From NCBI GenBank assembly GCA_024291935.2, contig CM044315.1:50504385-50568384 (forward strand): a stretch of DNA of 64,000 nt, written 5' to 3'. Below the pieces are notes generated by a model. It made no database searches. It was not told where the DNA came from and saw only the letters and a program-made list of their open reading frames with translations. The first letter of the stretch is position 1; each line of letters begins with the position of its first letter. Position numbers and translations under genes: made by a program. The DNA is from Okapia johnstoni (Eukaryota > Chordata > Mammalia > Artiodactyla > Giraffidae). This document shows positions 1 to 12,644 of the stretch, piece by piece.

Positions 1-440
1 AGTCAATGAAGCAGAAGTAGATGTTTTTCTGGAATTCCCTTGATTTCTCCATGACCCAACAAATGTTGGCATTTTGATCTCTGGTTCCTCTGCATATATG
101 AAACCCAGCATGTACATCTCAAAGTTCTTGGTTCACGTACTGCTGAAGGCTAGCTTGAAGGATTTTGAGCATAACCTTGGTAGCATGTGAAATGAGTGTA
201 ATTGTATGTGGTTTGAACATTCTATGTCATTGCCCTTCTTTGGGATTGAAATGAAAACTGAACTTTTCCAGGCCAGTGACCACTGCTGAGTTTTCCAAAT
301 TTGCTGACATGTTGAGTGCAGCACGTTAGCAACAGCAGCTTTTAGGGTTTGAAATAGCTTAGCTGGAATTCCATCACCTCCACTAACTTTGTAGTAATGC
401 TTCCTAAGGCCCACTTGACTCCAGGATGAAGCTGTCAAAT
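1..440 (-). mobile_element. BovB LINE fragment (antisense)
   Basis: On the minus strand this is a stretch of BovB ORF2 between the endonuclease and reverse-transcriptase cores: motifs like SGGDGIP-x-(E/K)LFQTLK and VLHSTCQQIW are legible around 300-400. It is cut by the window start and riddled with differences from better copies in this window, so it is an old, dead fragment. Confidence 0.85.
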
Positions 441-759
441 TAAAAAGATTAAAATTCCCAGGGTTGATCAAAGCATGGGGAAGAATTCAAATTTTCTACT
501 GGTTTTGGTGAAATATGATAAGATTTATCACAGTTTGTCAATTGTTTATCAAATTTGTATATTCTTTTTGATTCAGCACTTTTTCTCCTAGAAACTTACC
601 TAATGGAAATTTACATAAGCTTTCCTAATGTTAAGGTACTATGAAATAGTAGTAATAAAATGGAAACAGCTAAATGTCTGTTAAACTCTAAGGCTTCCAC
701 ACAGCAAAGGAAATCATCAACAAAATGAAAAAGCAGGCTATGGAATGGGATAAAATTTT
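441..759. other. Intronic sequence with nothing recognised
   Basis: AT-rich sequence with no exon, repeat family or RNA gene that I can identify. Confidence 0.5.
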
Positions 760-834
760 GGATTGGCCAAAAAATTCATTTGGGTTTTTCCATAAGATAT
801 TACAGAATAACCTGGACATTTTAGACAACCCATT
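760..834. mobile_element. Possible mariner-type short element
   Basis: About 75 bases beginning ttggattggccaaaaaattc and ending with a degenerate inverted copy (gacattttagacaaccca). The pattern resembles the ends of mariner elements found in ruminants (ttggccaaaaagttcgtttg type). No transposase is present. The family name is tentative. Confidence 0.45.
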
Positions 835-1635
835 ATTTGTGAATCATACATCTGATGAGGGTTTAGTGACCAAAGTTTATAACGAATCCATGTAATTCAA
901 TAGCAAAAAAACAGTGAAACAAATGATTAAAAATTTAGCAGAGGATCTAAATAGACATTTTTCCAGAGGAGACATACAGATGGCCAACAGCTATATGAAA
1001 ATGTGCTCAACATCACTAATCATCAGCATATCAAACTATGAGTTAGTTATCATCTGATTAAAATGGCTATCATCAAAAAGATAAGAGAAAACAAGTGCTG
1101 GTAAATATGTGGAGAAAAGGGAACCCTTGTGGATTTTTGGTGGGAATGTAAATTGTTGCAGCCACTATAGGAAACAGTATGGAGAGCCACAAAAATTAAA
1201 ACTAGAAGTACCACATGATCCAATAATTCCACTTGGTACCTATCTAAAAGAAATTAAATCATTATCTTGAATAGATATCTGCACCCCCTTGTTCACTGAA
1301 GCACTATTGTAAGCAGCACTGCTTACAATAGCCAAGTCTTGGAAACAACCTAAGTATCATTGGATCGGTATACAGATAAAGAAAATGTGATTTTATGCAA
1401 ATAAATAAATTTAATTAAAAAATCAGTCATAAAAAGAAGGAAATCTTGCCATTTGTGACACGATATATGGACCCTTAGTGAATTATGCTGTGCGTTGTCA
1501 AGAAAAAATGAAGTCATAAAAACGAAAAGATTGATGGTTGACAGAAGTGAGAGGTCTGGGTGTGGGAAAGGGGTTTAGGTGGTCAAAGGGTGCAAATTTC
1601 CAGTTATAAGTTTCTAGGGATGTAATGTACAGCAG

Positions 1636-1785
1636 AGGATGAGATGGTTAGTGTCATCAATTCAATAGACATGAATTTGAGCAAATTCCGGGAGATAGTG
1701 GAGGACAGAAGAGCCTGGTATGCTGCAGTTCATGAGGTTGCAAAGAGCCAGACGTGATTTAGTGACTGAGCAACAACAACAGTGT
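1636..1785 (+). mobile_element. BovB 3' end inside L1
   Basis: Reads gaggatgagatggttagtgt...catgaatttgagcaaattcc and ends near gtgactgagcaacaac, the last codons and 3' end of BovB ORF2. Heavily 5'-truncated. Inserted in the 3' part of the surrounding L1. Confidence 0.8.
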
Positions 1786-1794
1786 ACAACATGG

Positions 1795-2005
1795 ACTTCC
1801 CAGGTGCCTCAGGGGTAAAGAATCTGCCTGCCAATGCAGCAGATGCAAGAGACATGAGTTCAATCCCTAGGTTGCGAAGGTCCCCTGGAGTAGGAAATGG
1901 CAACCCACTCCAGTATTCTTAACTGGAAAATTCCATAACAGAGGAGCCTAGTGGGCTGCAGTCCATGGGGTTGTAAAGAGTTGGACACTACTGAGAAGGC
2001 ACACA
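1795..2005 (+). mobile_element. Bov-tA SINE
   Basis: tRNA-derived head (ttcccaggtgcctcaggggt...aatctgcctgcc) followed by the BovB-derived tail (caacccactccagtattctt, gagcctagtgggctgcagtc). Diverged from younger copies in this window. The RNA polymerase III boxes are eroded. Confidence 0.85.
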
Positions 2006-2564
2006 CTGTTCAGTATGGTGAAATCATAGATGTAAACTAAACTTATTGTGGTAATTATTTTTCAATATATACATGTATTAAATCATTATGCTATATACCT
2101 TAAACTAATACAGTGTTACATGTCAAGCATATCTCAATAAAACTGGAAAAAATTCAAGTAGGATGTAGACAAAAAAAAAAAAAAGAAAAGAAATCCATGG
2201 ATTTCAATCTAGTATGGTACAGTATGCTGGATGAAGAATAAAGTATAATGCCTACAATTCCATCTGAAACATTACATTTACCCCCATTTTCTCTAGTTAC
2301 TTTCTGGCACAAAACCCTAATTTAATGCCTTGGGTACTTAACCACTACATGAATTTATCCTGATTATTGATTTCCCTTATTTATCTTCCTCTTCTAGAGT
2401 CAAAGTTCTTTGACATCAGGGACATTCTTTTTTGTTTTGTTGTTGTATCCTCAACACTTCATTGTAGTCTATGCCTGGAATATTCATTGCTAAATGAATC
2501 AGAATAAAGGGGTAGTACAGATAGGACACTGACTTGCTCCCAAGATGGAGATCAGTGTAAAGTT

Positions 2565-2735
2565 CTTATCAGATCCTCCTATCAGCACTTCTAAGTAGGT
2601 GTCATTATTTTACTCTGATTTTCAAAATTTGAAAGCAAATTCAAATAGCTTAAAATATGCATTTAGGATCAACTGACTACTAAGTGGCAAAAGTAGCATG
2701 TTCTAACCCCAAATTCTGTGCTGTTTAGATTGAAT
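2565..2735 (+). repeat. MIR-like SINE relic
   Basis: The pattern of a region with ttattttactctgatttt, a ctaagtggcaaaagta stretch and a terminal aaccccaaattctgtgctgt is the usual MIR core order. Very old; boundaries are approximate. Confidence 0.45.
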
Positions 2736-2860
2736 ATTGACAGAGTTGCAGTGAAATTGGTTTTCCATGTTCCATATATAATTCATGTCCCACGTTTAAC
2801 TTGACATTCAGATTTGTAATTCTTCCCTCATTCCCTGTTGATTGCATAGTTCTTAGGATC

Positions 2861-3808
2861 AGTTCACTTCAGTCGCTCAGTCGTGTCCAGCTCCTTGCGA
2901 CACCATGAACCACAGCACGCCAGGCCTCCCTGTCCATCACCAACTCCCAGAGTTCACCCAAACTCATGTCCATTGAGTTGGTGATGCCATCCAACCATCT
3001 CATCCTCTGTCATCCCCTTTTCCTCCTGCCCTCAATCTTTCCCAGCATCAGGGTCTTTTCAAATGAATCAGCTCTTCACATCAGGTGGCCAAAGTATTGG
3101 AGTTTCATCTTCAACATCAGTCCTCCCAATGAATATTCAGGACTGATCTCCTTTAGGATGGACTGGTTAGATCTGCTTGCATTCCAAATGACTCTCAAGA
3201 GTCTTCTCCAACACCACATTTCAAAAGCATCAATTTTTTTTTTAAGTATAATTTTTTTTTCTTTATTTTAGTTGGGGGCTAATTACTTTACAATATTGTA
3301 GTAGTTTTTGCCATACATCGACATGAATCAGCCATGGATTCACATGTGCTCCCCCTCCCAAACCCTCCTCCCACCTCCCTCCCCCTCCCATCCCTCTGTG
3401 TCATCCCAACGCTCCATCCCTGAGCATCCGTCCCATGCGTAGAACATGGAATGGTGTTCTGCTTCACATATGACAATATACATGTTTCAATGTTATTGTC
3501 CCAGAACGTCCAACCCTCACCTTCTCCCTCAGAGTCCACAGGACTGTTCTATGCATCTGTGTCTCTTATTCTGTCTCACATATAGGGTTACCATTACCAT
3601 CTTTAAAATTCCATATACATGCATTAGTATACTGTATTGGTGCAAAAGCATCAATTTTTTGGTGCCCAGCTTTCTTTATAGTCCAACTCTCACATCCATA
3701 CATGACTACTGGAAAAATCATACCCTTGACTAGATGGACCATTGTTGGCAAAGTAATGTCTCTGCTTTTTAATATGCTGTCTAGGTTGCTCATAACTTTC
3801 CTTCCAAG
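2861..3808 (-). mobile_element. BovB LINE 3' part, split by an L1 insertion
   Basis: Minus-strand BovB covering the C-terminal part of ORF2 (from its 3' end at about 2861) to the region encoding gravely eroded [19 protein letters not shown] at about 3790. It is split by a 5'-truncated L1 at 3240-3642. Its 5' break at 3808 abuts the 3' end of a second BovB in the same orientation. Confidence 0.88.
3240..3642 (-). mobile_element. 5'-truncated L1 3' end with target-site duplication
   Basis: Begins with a T-rich tract, then the ruminant L1 3' UTR in antisense (tttgccatacatcgacatga and a C-rich, polypyrimidine stretch 3350-3410), and ends in the ORF2 C-terminal region. The flanks caaaagcatcaatttttt occur at 3222-3239 and 3643-3660, an 18-base duplication of BovB sequence. 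This shows that the L1 landed in a pre-existing BovB. Confidence 0.9.
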
Positions 3809-5150
3809 GAGTTCAGTTCAGTTCAGTTGCTCAGTCATGTCCGACTCTTTGCGACCCCATGAACCGCAGCACACCAGGCCTCTCTGTCCATCACCAACTC
3901 CCGGAGTCTACCCAAACCCATGTCCATCGAGTCGGTGATGCCATCCAACCATCTCATCCTCTGTCGTCCCCTTCTCCTCCCGCCCCCAATCCTACCCAGC
4001 ATTAGGGTCTTTTCCAATGAGTCAACCCTTCGCATGAGGTGGCCAAAGTATTGGATTTTCAGCTTCAACATCAGACCTTCCAATGAACACCGAGGATTGA
4101 TCTCCTTTAGGATGGATTGATTGGATCTCCTTGCAGTCCAAGGGACTCTCAAGAGTCTTCTCCAACACCACAGTTCAAAAGCATCAATTCTTCGGCGCTC
4201 AGCTTTCTTCACCGTCCAACTCTCACATCCATACATGACCACTGGAAAAACCATAGCCTTGACTAGACGGACTTTGTTTGGCAAAGTAATGTCTCTGCTT
4301 TTAAATATGCTATCTAGGTTGGCCATAACCTTCCTTCCAAGGAGTAAGCGTCTTTTAATTTCATGGCTGAAATCACCATCAGCAGTGATTCTGGAGCCCA
4401 AAAAAATAAAGTCTGACACTGTTTTACTGTTTCCCCATCTATTTCCCATGAAGTGATGGGACCAGATGCCATGATCTTAGTTTTCTGAACATTAAGCTTT
4501 AAGCCAACTTTTTCACTCTCCTCTTTCACCTTCATCAAGAGGCTCTTTAGTTCTTCTTCACTTTCTGCCATAAGGGTGCTGTCATCTGCATATCTGAGGT
4601 TATTAATATTTCTCCCGGCAATCTTGATTCCAGCTTGTGTTTCTTCCAGCCCAGCGTTTCTCATGATGTACTCTGCATATAAGTTAAATAAGCAGGGTGA
4701 CAATATACAGCCATGACATACTCCTTTTCCCATTTGGAGCCAGTCTGTTGTTCCATGTCCAGTTCTAACTGTTGCTTCCTGACCTGCATACAGGTTTCTC
4801 AAGAGGCAGGTCAGGTGGTCTGGCATTCCCATCTCTTAAAGAATTTTCCAGAGTTTGTTGTGATCCACACAGTCAAAGGCTTTGGCATAGTCAATAAAGC
4901 AGAAATAGATGTTTTTCTGGAACTCTCTTGCTTTTTCAATGATCCAGCAGATGTTGGCAATTTGATCTCTGATTCCTCTGCCTTTTCTAAAACCAGCTTG
5001 AACATCTGGAAGTTCATGGTTCACGTATTGCTGAAGCCTGGCTTGGAGCATTTTGAGCATTACTTTACTAGCGTGTGAGATGAGTACAATTGTGTGGTAG
5101 TTTGAGCATTCTTTGGCATTGCCTTTCTTTGGGTCAGCAGTCTCTTGATT
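3809..5150 (-). mobile_element. BovB LINE, reverse-transcriptase and C-terminal part
   Basis: Minus-strand BovB, 5'-truncated. Positions 3835-4449 keep a 204-codon open frame of the C-terminal domain ([19 protein letters not shown]..., [13 protein letters not shown]). Positions 4314-4832 carry the catalytic NLRYADD block, and 4836-5171 hold FIDYAKAFDCVDHNK. A TAA replaces Lys between these frames at 4833-4835, and a frameshift separates RT from the C-terminal frame near 4400. It is one of the better preserved copies here but cannot make full ORF2p. The 3' end shows the gttcagttcagttcagt tail repeat. Confidence 0.93.
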
Positions 5151-6477
5151 AATTGCAGCATCAGAGAGCATTTAAATATCTGAGACCATTATTGCTGAAT
5201 AGTTCCTTAAGTAATTAGCCCAGACCCAAATTAAAGAAAAGTTGTATTATGTTATTTTTTATTTGTTTTTGAAGCCAAAGTGCTTTCATATAGGAACAGG
5301 AACACACGGGACAATGCACATTGTCCAAGTAAATACACCTGATTTCAGAAAAAATACATATTACCTTGAATTCAGACCATGATGAAAGCCAGGAGAATAC
5401 TGTCCTTCCATATTGATGTATAATGAATGAAACACCATTCTTTGGGAAAGTGCTTGAAGCAGACACCAAACATTGTTTTAACCTCCTCTTCTTTTCCCTC
5501 CTCCACCAAAAAATAAATAGACAAAGCAGAAAAAAAGTACCATTAAATTACAAACAAATGTTTGTGTATGTATGTTCATTTGCAGGTGAAATGGATCTTT
5601 GTTAGGATGTGTAAGCAGTTTAGACACTCGGAACAGTTGGATCCAAGACATACTTGTTAGACTGTAACAGAGCATTTGTACTCAATAATTTCATGATGTA
5701 CTTATAGCACCCCTTTGATTCTCAACTCTCAAAAATATTGCTTGTAACTGAGCTTAAAATTCCATGTTTAGAGATGGTGCGATAGTGTTTGAGATAGAAT
5801 TTGTTGGTTCTGTGCTTTGTTTAATCCATGCCTAACCAAAAGGATTCCAAGGGAAATACTGAGAATTTTCTAAAGTGCCAAAAGAGATAAACTCTAAGTG
5901 AAATGGGGTGCTTTTTTCATGTGTATGACTTTCTCTGCCTTTGAGTTGCAGGGAAGTTATTCATTATACTTGGGTATGATCCTTTTCTTTGGGATTTTTA
6001 CTAAATTGCAAGAACTCAATTGGTTTTGATGCCACCTTCTGGCTACTACAAAAATTTCAGCTTATAAAATTTGGGTTGAAAACACTTTGAACGCTGTCTG
6101 ATACAGCCCAATTGCCAAATTAGACAGACTGAAATACCCATCCACCTAGTGTCAACTTCAGAAAGGGAAACAGGAAAGATTAAGAAGGCAAAACTTACAT
6201 TTAAATTTTGCATTAATTTCACATCTAAGTGAAAGAATAACTTTATCTGCAATTCACTGAAGAAACTCTTACAAAATGGCAAAGAGGTCTCATAAATCTG
6301 AACATTCTACAAGCCCAGATTTACCACTTGATTTATTTTTTTAAATCTGTATCAAAATAATATATGCCTGTGAAAGTAAACCAAACAATAATGAAGAGCT
6401 TATAATAAAGGCAATAAAAGCAATGGTCTCCTGTCTTAAGACTCCTTACCCACAGTTTCATTCCCCAAGATAATTGC
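5151..6477. other. Intronic sequence with nothing recognised
   Basis: Mostly AT-rich, with no coding exon, RNA gene or nameable repeat. Short ORFs on both strands have no family resemblance. Confidence 0.5.
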
Positions 6478-6845
6478 TCCTCTTTCTGGTTGCTTTAGAC
6501 ACTTTAGGCTGATACAACAGAATACCATAGACTAATCTTGTAAACAACAGAAACTTACTTCTCACAGTTCTGGGAATTGGAAGTTCATGATCAGGTGTCA
6601 GCATGGTCAGGTTCTTGGTGAGGGTCCATTCCCTGGTTTGACATCTTTATTATGCATCCTCAAATGGAGGAAAGGATTAAAGAGGTCTCTGGTTCTCTTT
6701 TATAAGTGCACTAATCCTATTTAGGAGGGCTACACCCCCCTTACCTAAGCACCTGCAAAGGCCCCATCTCCTAATAACCATCACGTTGGGGGGTTGATTT
6801 TAACATATGACTTTGGCGGGGGGGGAACAAACACTGGTCTTAGTT
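6478..6845. repeat. Ancient mammalian interspersed repeat, family not named
   Basis: Contains phrases familiar from a widespread eutherian repeat: cagaataccatagactaatc, ctcacagttctgggaattgg, ttataagtgcactaatccta and aaaggccccatctcctaata. I recognise the wording but cannot assign the family reliably. Confidence 0.5.
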
Positions 6846-7184
6846 CTTCTGGAAGTTTTTTGCATAACTTTGAATCATATTCTTATTCTTTCATTTCATG
6901 CTTTATTAATTTTAGATAGTAGCCATTGATAGCCTGCTATGAAAAATGGAAGATTTAACTCATGTACTTTATGTTTTCCGAATCTTTCCCTCCTTCCATG
7001 TTTGATAGTTCAGTTATTACCTTTAGATTTTCTTATAGTTACTTTCATGACTTTACATAGTATGCTGAGTCTCTATTGCTTGTTCCACTAACTTTTGTCA
7101 GTGTCTTGACTCCTCTTTAAGAAGAGGGTATTATCCCCACTACCATTCTCCATCTTTCTTTTCCATTCCTCTTTCTAGTTTCTT

Positions 7185-8753
7185 TTTTTAAATTTTTATT
7201 GGAGTATAGTTGATTTGCAATGATATATTAGTTTCAGGAGTACAGGAAAGTGAATCAGTTATATAAATATATGTGTGTGTGTGTGTATACATATATATAC
7301 ATATATCCATTCTTTTTAGATTCTTTTCCCATATAGACCATTACAGAGTGTTGAGTAAAGTTCCCTTTGCTATACAATGTGTTTATTAGTTATCTGTTTT
7401 ATATATAGTAGTGTGTATGTATCAATCCCAATCTCCCAATTTATCCCTTCTTCCCCCCATCCTCTGGTAACCATAAGTTTGTTTTCTACATCTGTATCTC
7501 TATTTCTGTTTTATAGATAAATTCATTTGTACCCTTTCTTAAAATTCCACATGTAAGTGATATCACATATAGTATTTGTATTTCTCTGATTTACCTTACT
7601 CAATATGAGAATCTCTAGGTCCGTCTATATAGTTACAAATGCCATTATTTCATTCTTTTTATGGCTGAGTTACTGTATGCAGGTCAGGAAGCAACAGTTA
7701 GAACTGGACATGGAACAACAGACTGGTTCCAAATAGGAAAAGGAGTACGTCAAGACTGTATATTGTCACCTTGCTTATTTAACTTATATGTAGGGTCCAT
7801 CATGAGAAATGCTGGCTAGAGGAAGCACAAGCTGGAATCAGGATTGCTGGGAGAAATATCACTAACCTCAGATATGCAGATGACACCACCCTTATGGCAG
7901 AAAGTGAAGAACTAAAGAGCCTCTTGATGAAAGTGAAAGAGCAGAGTGAAAAAGTTGGCTTAAAGCTCAACATTCAGAAAACTAAGATCATGGCATCCGG
8001 TCCCATCACTTCATGGCAGATAGATGGGGAAACAGTGTCAGAATTTATTTTTCTGGGCTCCAAAATCACTGCAGATGGTGATTGAAGCCATGAAATTAAA
8101 AGACGCTTACTCCTTGGAAGGAAAGTTATGACCAACCTAGACAGCATATTAAAAAGCAGAAACATTACTTTGCCAACAATGGTCTGTCTAGTCAAGGCTA
8201 TGGTTTTTCCAGTAGTCATATATGGATGTGAGAGTTGGACTATAAAGAAAGCTGAGTGCCAAAGATTTGATGCTTTTGAACTGTGGTGTTGGAGAAGACT
8301 CTTGAGAGTCCCTTGGATGCAAGGAGATCCAACCAGTCCATCCTAAAGGAGATCAGTCCTGGGTGTTCATTGGAGGGACTGATATTGAAGCTGAAACTCC
8401 AATACTTTGGCCACCTGATGTGAAGAGCTGACTCATTGGAAAAGACCCTGATGCTGGGAAAGATTGAGGGCAGGAGGAGAAGGATACAACAGAGGATAAG
8501 ATGGTTTGATGGCATCACCAACTCAATGGACATGGCTTTGGGTGGACTCCAGGAGTTGGTGGTGGACAGGGAGGCCTGGTGTGCTGGGGTTCATGGGGTC
8601 ACAAGGAGTCGGACACGACTGAGCAACTGAACTGAACTGAACTGAATATTCCGCTGTGTACCTACACCACATCTCCTTTATCTGTTCCTCTGCTGATGTA
8701 CATTTAGGTTGCTTCCATGTCGTGGTTATTGTGAATAGTGCTGCTGTGAACAT
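7185..8753 (-). mobile_element. L1 3' end (antisense) split by a BovB
   Basis: Positions 7185-7672 are an antisense L1 3' end (tttattggagtatagttgat, tcaatcccaatctcccaatt, ttctttttatggctgagt). The element resumes at about 8648 with tattccgctgtgtacctaca and ends near gctgctgtgaacattcc at 8753. In L1 copies 'ggctgagtaatattcc' is continuous, so the BovB between them was inserted at that point. A TG/TA-rich run at 7270-7308 interrupts the 3' UTR. Confidence 0.85.
7673..8647 (+). mobile_element. BovB LINE, 5'-truncated, inside L1
   Basis: Starts in the RT domain (caggtcaggaagcaacagtt) and runs to the BovB 3' end with its ctgaactgaactgaactgaa tail. The RYADD block is legible at about 7871. A frameshift, several stops (for example after TADGD near 8084) and a short deletion make it inactive. 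Confidence 0.92.
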
Positions 8754-8754
8754 T

Positions 8755-10545
8755 CCTCTTTCTCTGTTTACCCTTTACCTAATCGAGTTTGTAATAAAGT
8801 TCAACTCTGCAACTTCATCAGAATCATTCATATTCTGTTGGTAGATTGACTCTAGAAGTTTTGGAAATAAGACTTGTACTTTTTAATAGCTATTTAAAGT
8901 TTATTCACTGTCTGGCCATTACATTTTCATTTCTACTGCGTCCCTGATATCAAAGCCAAATTTTACACTTTATTTGCAGCTTAGCATCATTCTACATTTT
9001 AGTGGATTTCAACTTAGAGCAATGACATTCTTGTATAATGTTTTATTTGCCAGCAAGTTTTCTTGACCAGTCTCTATCAGGACAACAATTTTTCTACCTT
9101 TCCAACCCCACTATTTTTTAAGGGCTCCCTCTTCTCTGAACACCTACCTTGCAGAATTTCTGGTTTTTGTTCCACTCAGCACCAGGCAAATTTTAGGCTC
9201 AATGCATAGCTTTAATTCTGAGACTTATCTACCTCATTTGATTGGACCCTGCTGCTAGACTTAGCAAATAAAAGAATGCTCAGTTACCTTTAGATTTCAC
9301 ATAAACAGAAGTATTTTTTTTAGCATAAATTTGTGCCATGAACTGTTTTCTATATCCCAACTTGTCTTCTTTCTTTGTTGACACCCTTGTTTAGATGGAG
9401 AACATTCTTGACTATCTTCCTAAGACAAGAAAGCATAGAAAATAAATCCTTGGAAATGTTTTTCTTCTCCCTCTTTACAATTGATTGATGGTCGAGCTTT
9501 AGAGATATAGCTTGAAAGACAATTCCTGTCAAAAATTTTATGATGTTATTCTGTTGTGTTTGGCATCTGATCTGTCTAATGTTAGTCTGATTCACATACC
9601 TTGTAGTGACATTTTTCCTTTGGGAAAGCATTTAAAATTATTTATTTTTGGTGTTCTGAAATCTCAGAATTCAATGTAGGTCTTACTTTGAAAAGAAACC
9701 TTTTTGTCCAGTCTTTGATGGGTCCTTTAATTCTAAGGGACTGTGACTCATCACCTCTGAATGTTTTTCTTCAGTTATTTCTTTGCTATTTTCATTCTTT
9801 CCATTTTATTTGTTGTCGTTTTGGAACTCTGTTATTCATAACTTGGACCTCTTTGATTAGTCTCAATACCGTTTTTTTTCCACTTATAGTTTCCATTTGT
9901 GACTTTTTATTCTGTATTCTAGAAGATTTTCTCAAGTTTTTTCCAGTTCTGCCTTTGATTTTTAGATTTTGTTAATCATAATTTTAGTCTCTTAAAGCCC
10001 TTTTGTTTTCTAATTGTTTATAATAACATAGTATTTTTATTTATGAATAAATTGATTGAGTCTCTCTGAAAATACTGTTTTTTTAAAGGTCCCTTCTATG
10101 CCCTGAGTTATTTTTATTTTATCCAGCATTGCTTTCTGTTCGTTTATTTTAGTCTTTTTCATTTTCTGATTTCTCTTAAATTCCTGATGCTACTTGGTAA
10201 TTCATTTTTACTATAGAAAGAATTGGGTCACTTGTGTGAATTTGCTCAGCTGCTGTGTCAGTAGGTCAGTTTTTCCAAGGAGACCTCTGCCTAGTATGGG
10301 ATAGGAACACTGTATTAGCTATTAGATTTCACTACCACATGACCTGGTATGAAGCTGACTGTCAGACATGGACTTTTAAAATGCCAGAATATGAAAAATT
10401 GTAGACTGGGGTATCCAATTTCACAAAGCCTCTTGCTATCATTCAATGAAAGAGGCCTTTGTTTTTGCCTGTTTTTCCTGGATCCTAGAAGTCTTAAGTG
10501 TAGGACTATGGGGGCAGCACAGAGGTGCTGATTTGTACTGTACAA
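8755..10545. other. Intronic sequence, mostly unassigned
   Basis: No SLC44 exon, RNA gene or clear young repeat. The part at about 9300-10200 (T-rich, phrases such as ttcagttatttctttgctat) may be a badly decayed LINE, but I cannot place it in a family. Confidence 0.4.
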
Positions 10546-10675
10546 CTGTATCAGTTCAGTCGCTCAGTCATGTCCGACTCTTTGCAACCCCATGAATCAC
10601 AGCACACCAGGCCTCCCTGTCCATCACCAACTCCCAGAGTTTACCCAAACTCATGTCCATCGAGTCGGTGATGAC
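10546..10675 (-). mobile_element. BovB 3' end fragment
   Basis: About 130 bases of the BovB 3' end in antisense, from cagttcagtcgctcagtcat to catcgagtcggtgatg. Strong 5' truncation. No clear target-site duplication seen. Confidence 0.88.
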
Positions 10676-11131
10676 ATGTGTATATAAACCTTTAATTAAC
10701 CTTCTCACTTTTGGCCACATTTCTCACTCTCAACTTTTGAGTCCAGAATGTATCATGCTTTCTAACAGGCATATCATATCCCACCCATTTTGTAGCTTTT
10801 CTATAGTGCATTCATCACTCAACACACTCTCATATGCTCTTCATCTTCCAGAAATTATTGACCTCTCTTGTGCAATTGTGAGCAGATCCCATCCTGCACA
10901 TCCTTAGTCAGTATGGCAGTGATTATCCCTTTTTGTAGTTTTATTCTTTTATTTCCATGTGTCTCAGGAAGGAAAAGAGATGGGCTTAAGTGCATCTTAC
11001 ATCATCTTGAACTAGTAGTTTGTAGTTGCTTCTATTTTATTGTTTCATGGTGGAAATATAATTCAAGTTAAATAATGAGTTACTTCCTTAATCACTTTTG
11101 CAGAATTATTCCTCTCCAATCATTACCATTT

Positions 11132-11312
11132 GGCTTCCCTCATGCCTCAGATGGTAAAGAATCATCCTGCAATGCAGGAGGCCCAGGTTCCATACCTGGG
11201 TTGAAAAGATCCCCTGGAGAAGGAAGTGACTACCCACTCAAGTATTGTTGCCTGGGAAATCCCATGGACAGGGGAGCCTGGCGAGCTATACAGTTCGTGG
11301 GGTCGCAGATTT
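11132..11312 (+). mobile_element. Bov-tA SINE
   Basis: Head ggcttccctcatgcctcaga with the usual internal-promoter region, followed by the BovB-type tail (cccatggacaggggagcctg). Several substitutions relative to younger copies. Confidence 0.9.
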
Positions 11313-11449
11313 GTATGTAAGGAATCTGAGGACCACTGACATTTAAGGATATCAGGCAGGCCTTGACAGAATGAGTACAGATGTGTGCAAAAAACTAAGG
11401 AGGATTCTAAGATACTGAGAAACTTATTCTGAAATTGATCTCAATTATT

Positions 11450-11600
11450 CTGCAGCATCTTATGAGTGCCTAGAATGGGCCAAGTACTAGGCTAAGTGTT
11501 GGGAAAGTAGGTGGATATAAAGATGAATAAGGTACAAACTTTACCCTTGAGGATTGCATAATCTGGTGAATAACTTGAGTTTATGCAGCATTTTGCAGTT
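11450..11600 (-). repeat. L2 3' end relic (antisense)
   Basis: The order atgagtgcctagaatgggcc, tgggaaagtaggtggatata and ttacccttgaggattgcata mirrors the antisense L2 3' end. Ancient and fragmentary. Confidence 0.5.
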
Positions 11601-12644
11601 TATAAGTCAATTTTACCTATGGTGGACTCTTGACACTTGCTGATTTACCATTCAGCCTTTTAACTACTCCTGAGGGACTCCAATGATCCATGACATGCAA
11701 TAATTTATTCATTCGCTTAGGTACAAATTTGAGTCACATGCACCATGAGACTGTGTAGAATGTATAGCTGCCTGTGTGGTGAAAGAGCCAAATTCACTCT
11801 TGTGGAATCTTTAAGTAGCCTTGTGCATACTGTGCATGCATTTATAGCCAGATTCTTGAACCATCAGAACTCGATGGGATTACAAACATGAAGTAGGTTT
11901 ATTTCCCCTCTATCATTGCCTTTAGTGATATTCTTTCAAGTTTCTTTTCTCCTTGTTTTGCCATCTTGGGTATCTTCCATAGCTTTCTAAACACTTTCTG
12001 TTAAAAAGTTCAGTGTAGTCCAATTTAAAATTTGAACCCATCTCTTCCAATTCCCCAGCTCAGGTTTGAACTCTGCAAGGGAACTTAAGAGTGGGAGAGA
12101 GGGCCTGTTTTGTTATTTTCCTTCTCTTCCCTACCTCCAGGTTTTAGCTCTTTCTTTGTGTTGTGACATATAGAAGGAGAAAGAGTGTCTGTTACTTTCC
12201 TGGCCACTGCCCTTGTCCCACATGGTTGTTGCTACTTAAGCTAAGATGTAACTGACTATCCATAAACTCTCTGCTTGACAAAGCCTGGCTCTCTCATGGT
12301 GTAGTGGAAATTCTCTGGGGAAGTCCTTACTGACTAGTCTTTTGATCTGAGAAATCAGTTTTGGCTTTCTCTCCACCAAACCCCTTCAGCTCCATCCCTG
12401 GTGATTCATCTCCAGTCTCTTATCAGGTGATGTACCACCAGGAAGGTGCAAGCCCATTTCCTTGGCTCCATACCCTCCCATGCCAGACCGCTTCAGTGCT
12501 GTCCTCTATCTGCACCATTGGTTTATTTCCACTCTCTTGTGGTTTCTGGGTCTCACATTTCTCTGCTAAAGTGGGCAGAGGGCTTTGTACCGCACAAAGC
12601 AGTATCCAGCTGGAAACTGAGATGCTGGTCTGCCCTTCCCATGT

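Larger units (their letters stand above)
840..2158 (+). mobile_element. L1 3' end (sense), interrupted by BovB and Bov-tA
   Basis: An old L1M-type 3' end. The stretch 930-1440 matches the end of L1 ORF2 (gagaaaagggaacccttgtg, acagtatggagag, gcaccccc...ttcactg), and 2020-2155 matches its 3' tail ending ctcaataaaactgg before an A-rich run at 2171. Two younger insertions split it: a BovB 3' end at about 1636-1785 and a Bov-tA at about 1795-2005. No coding capacity remains. Confidence 0.8.

Noticed and set aside
3835..5171. Long minus-strand open frames of up to 204 codons
   Set aside because: They encode the RT and C-terminal parts of BovB ORF2 and are split by a stop and a frameshift. They are a transposon relic and not a host gene.
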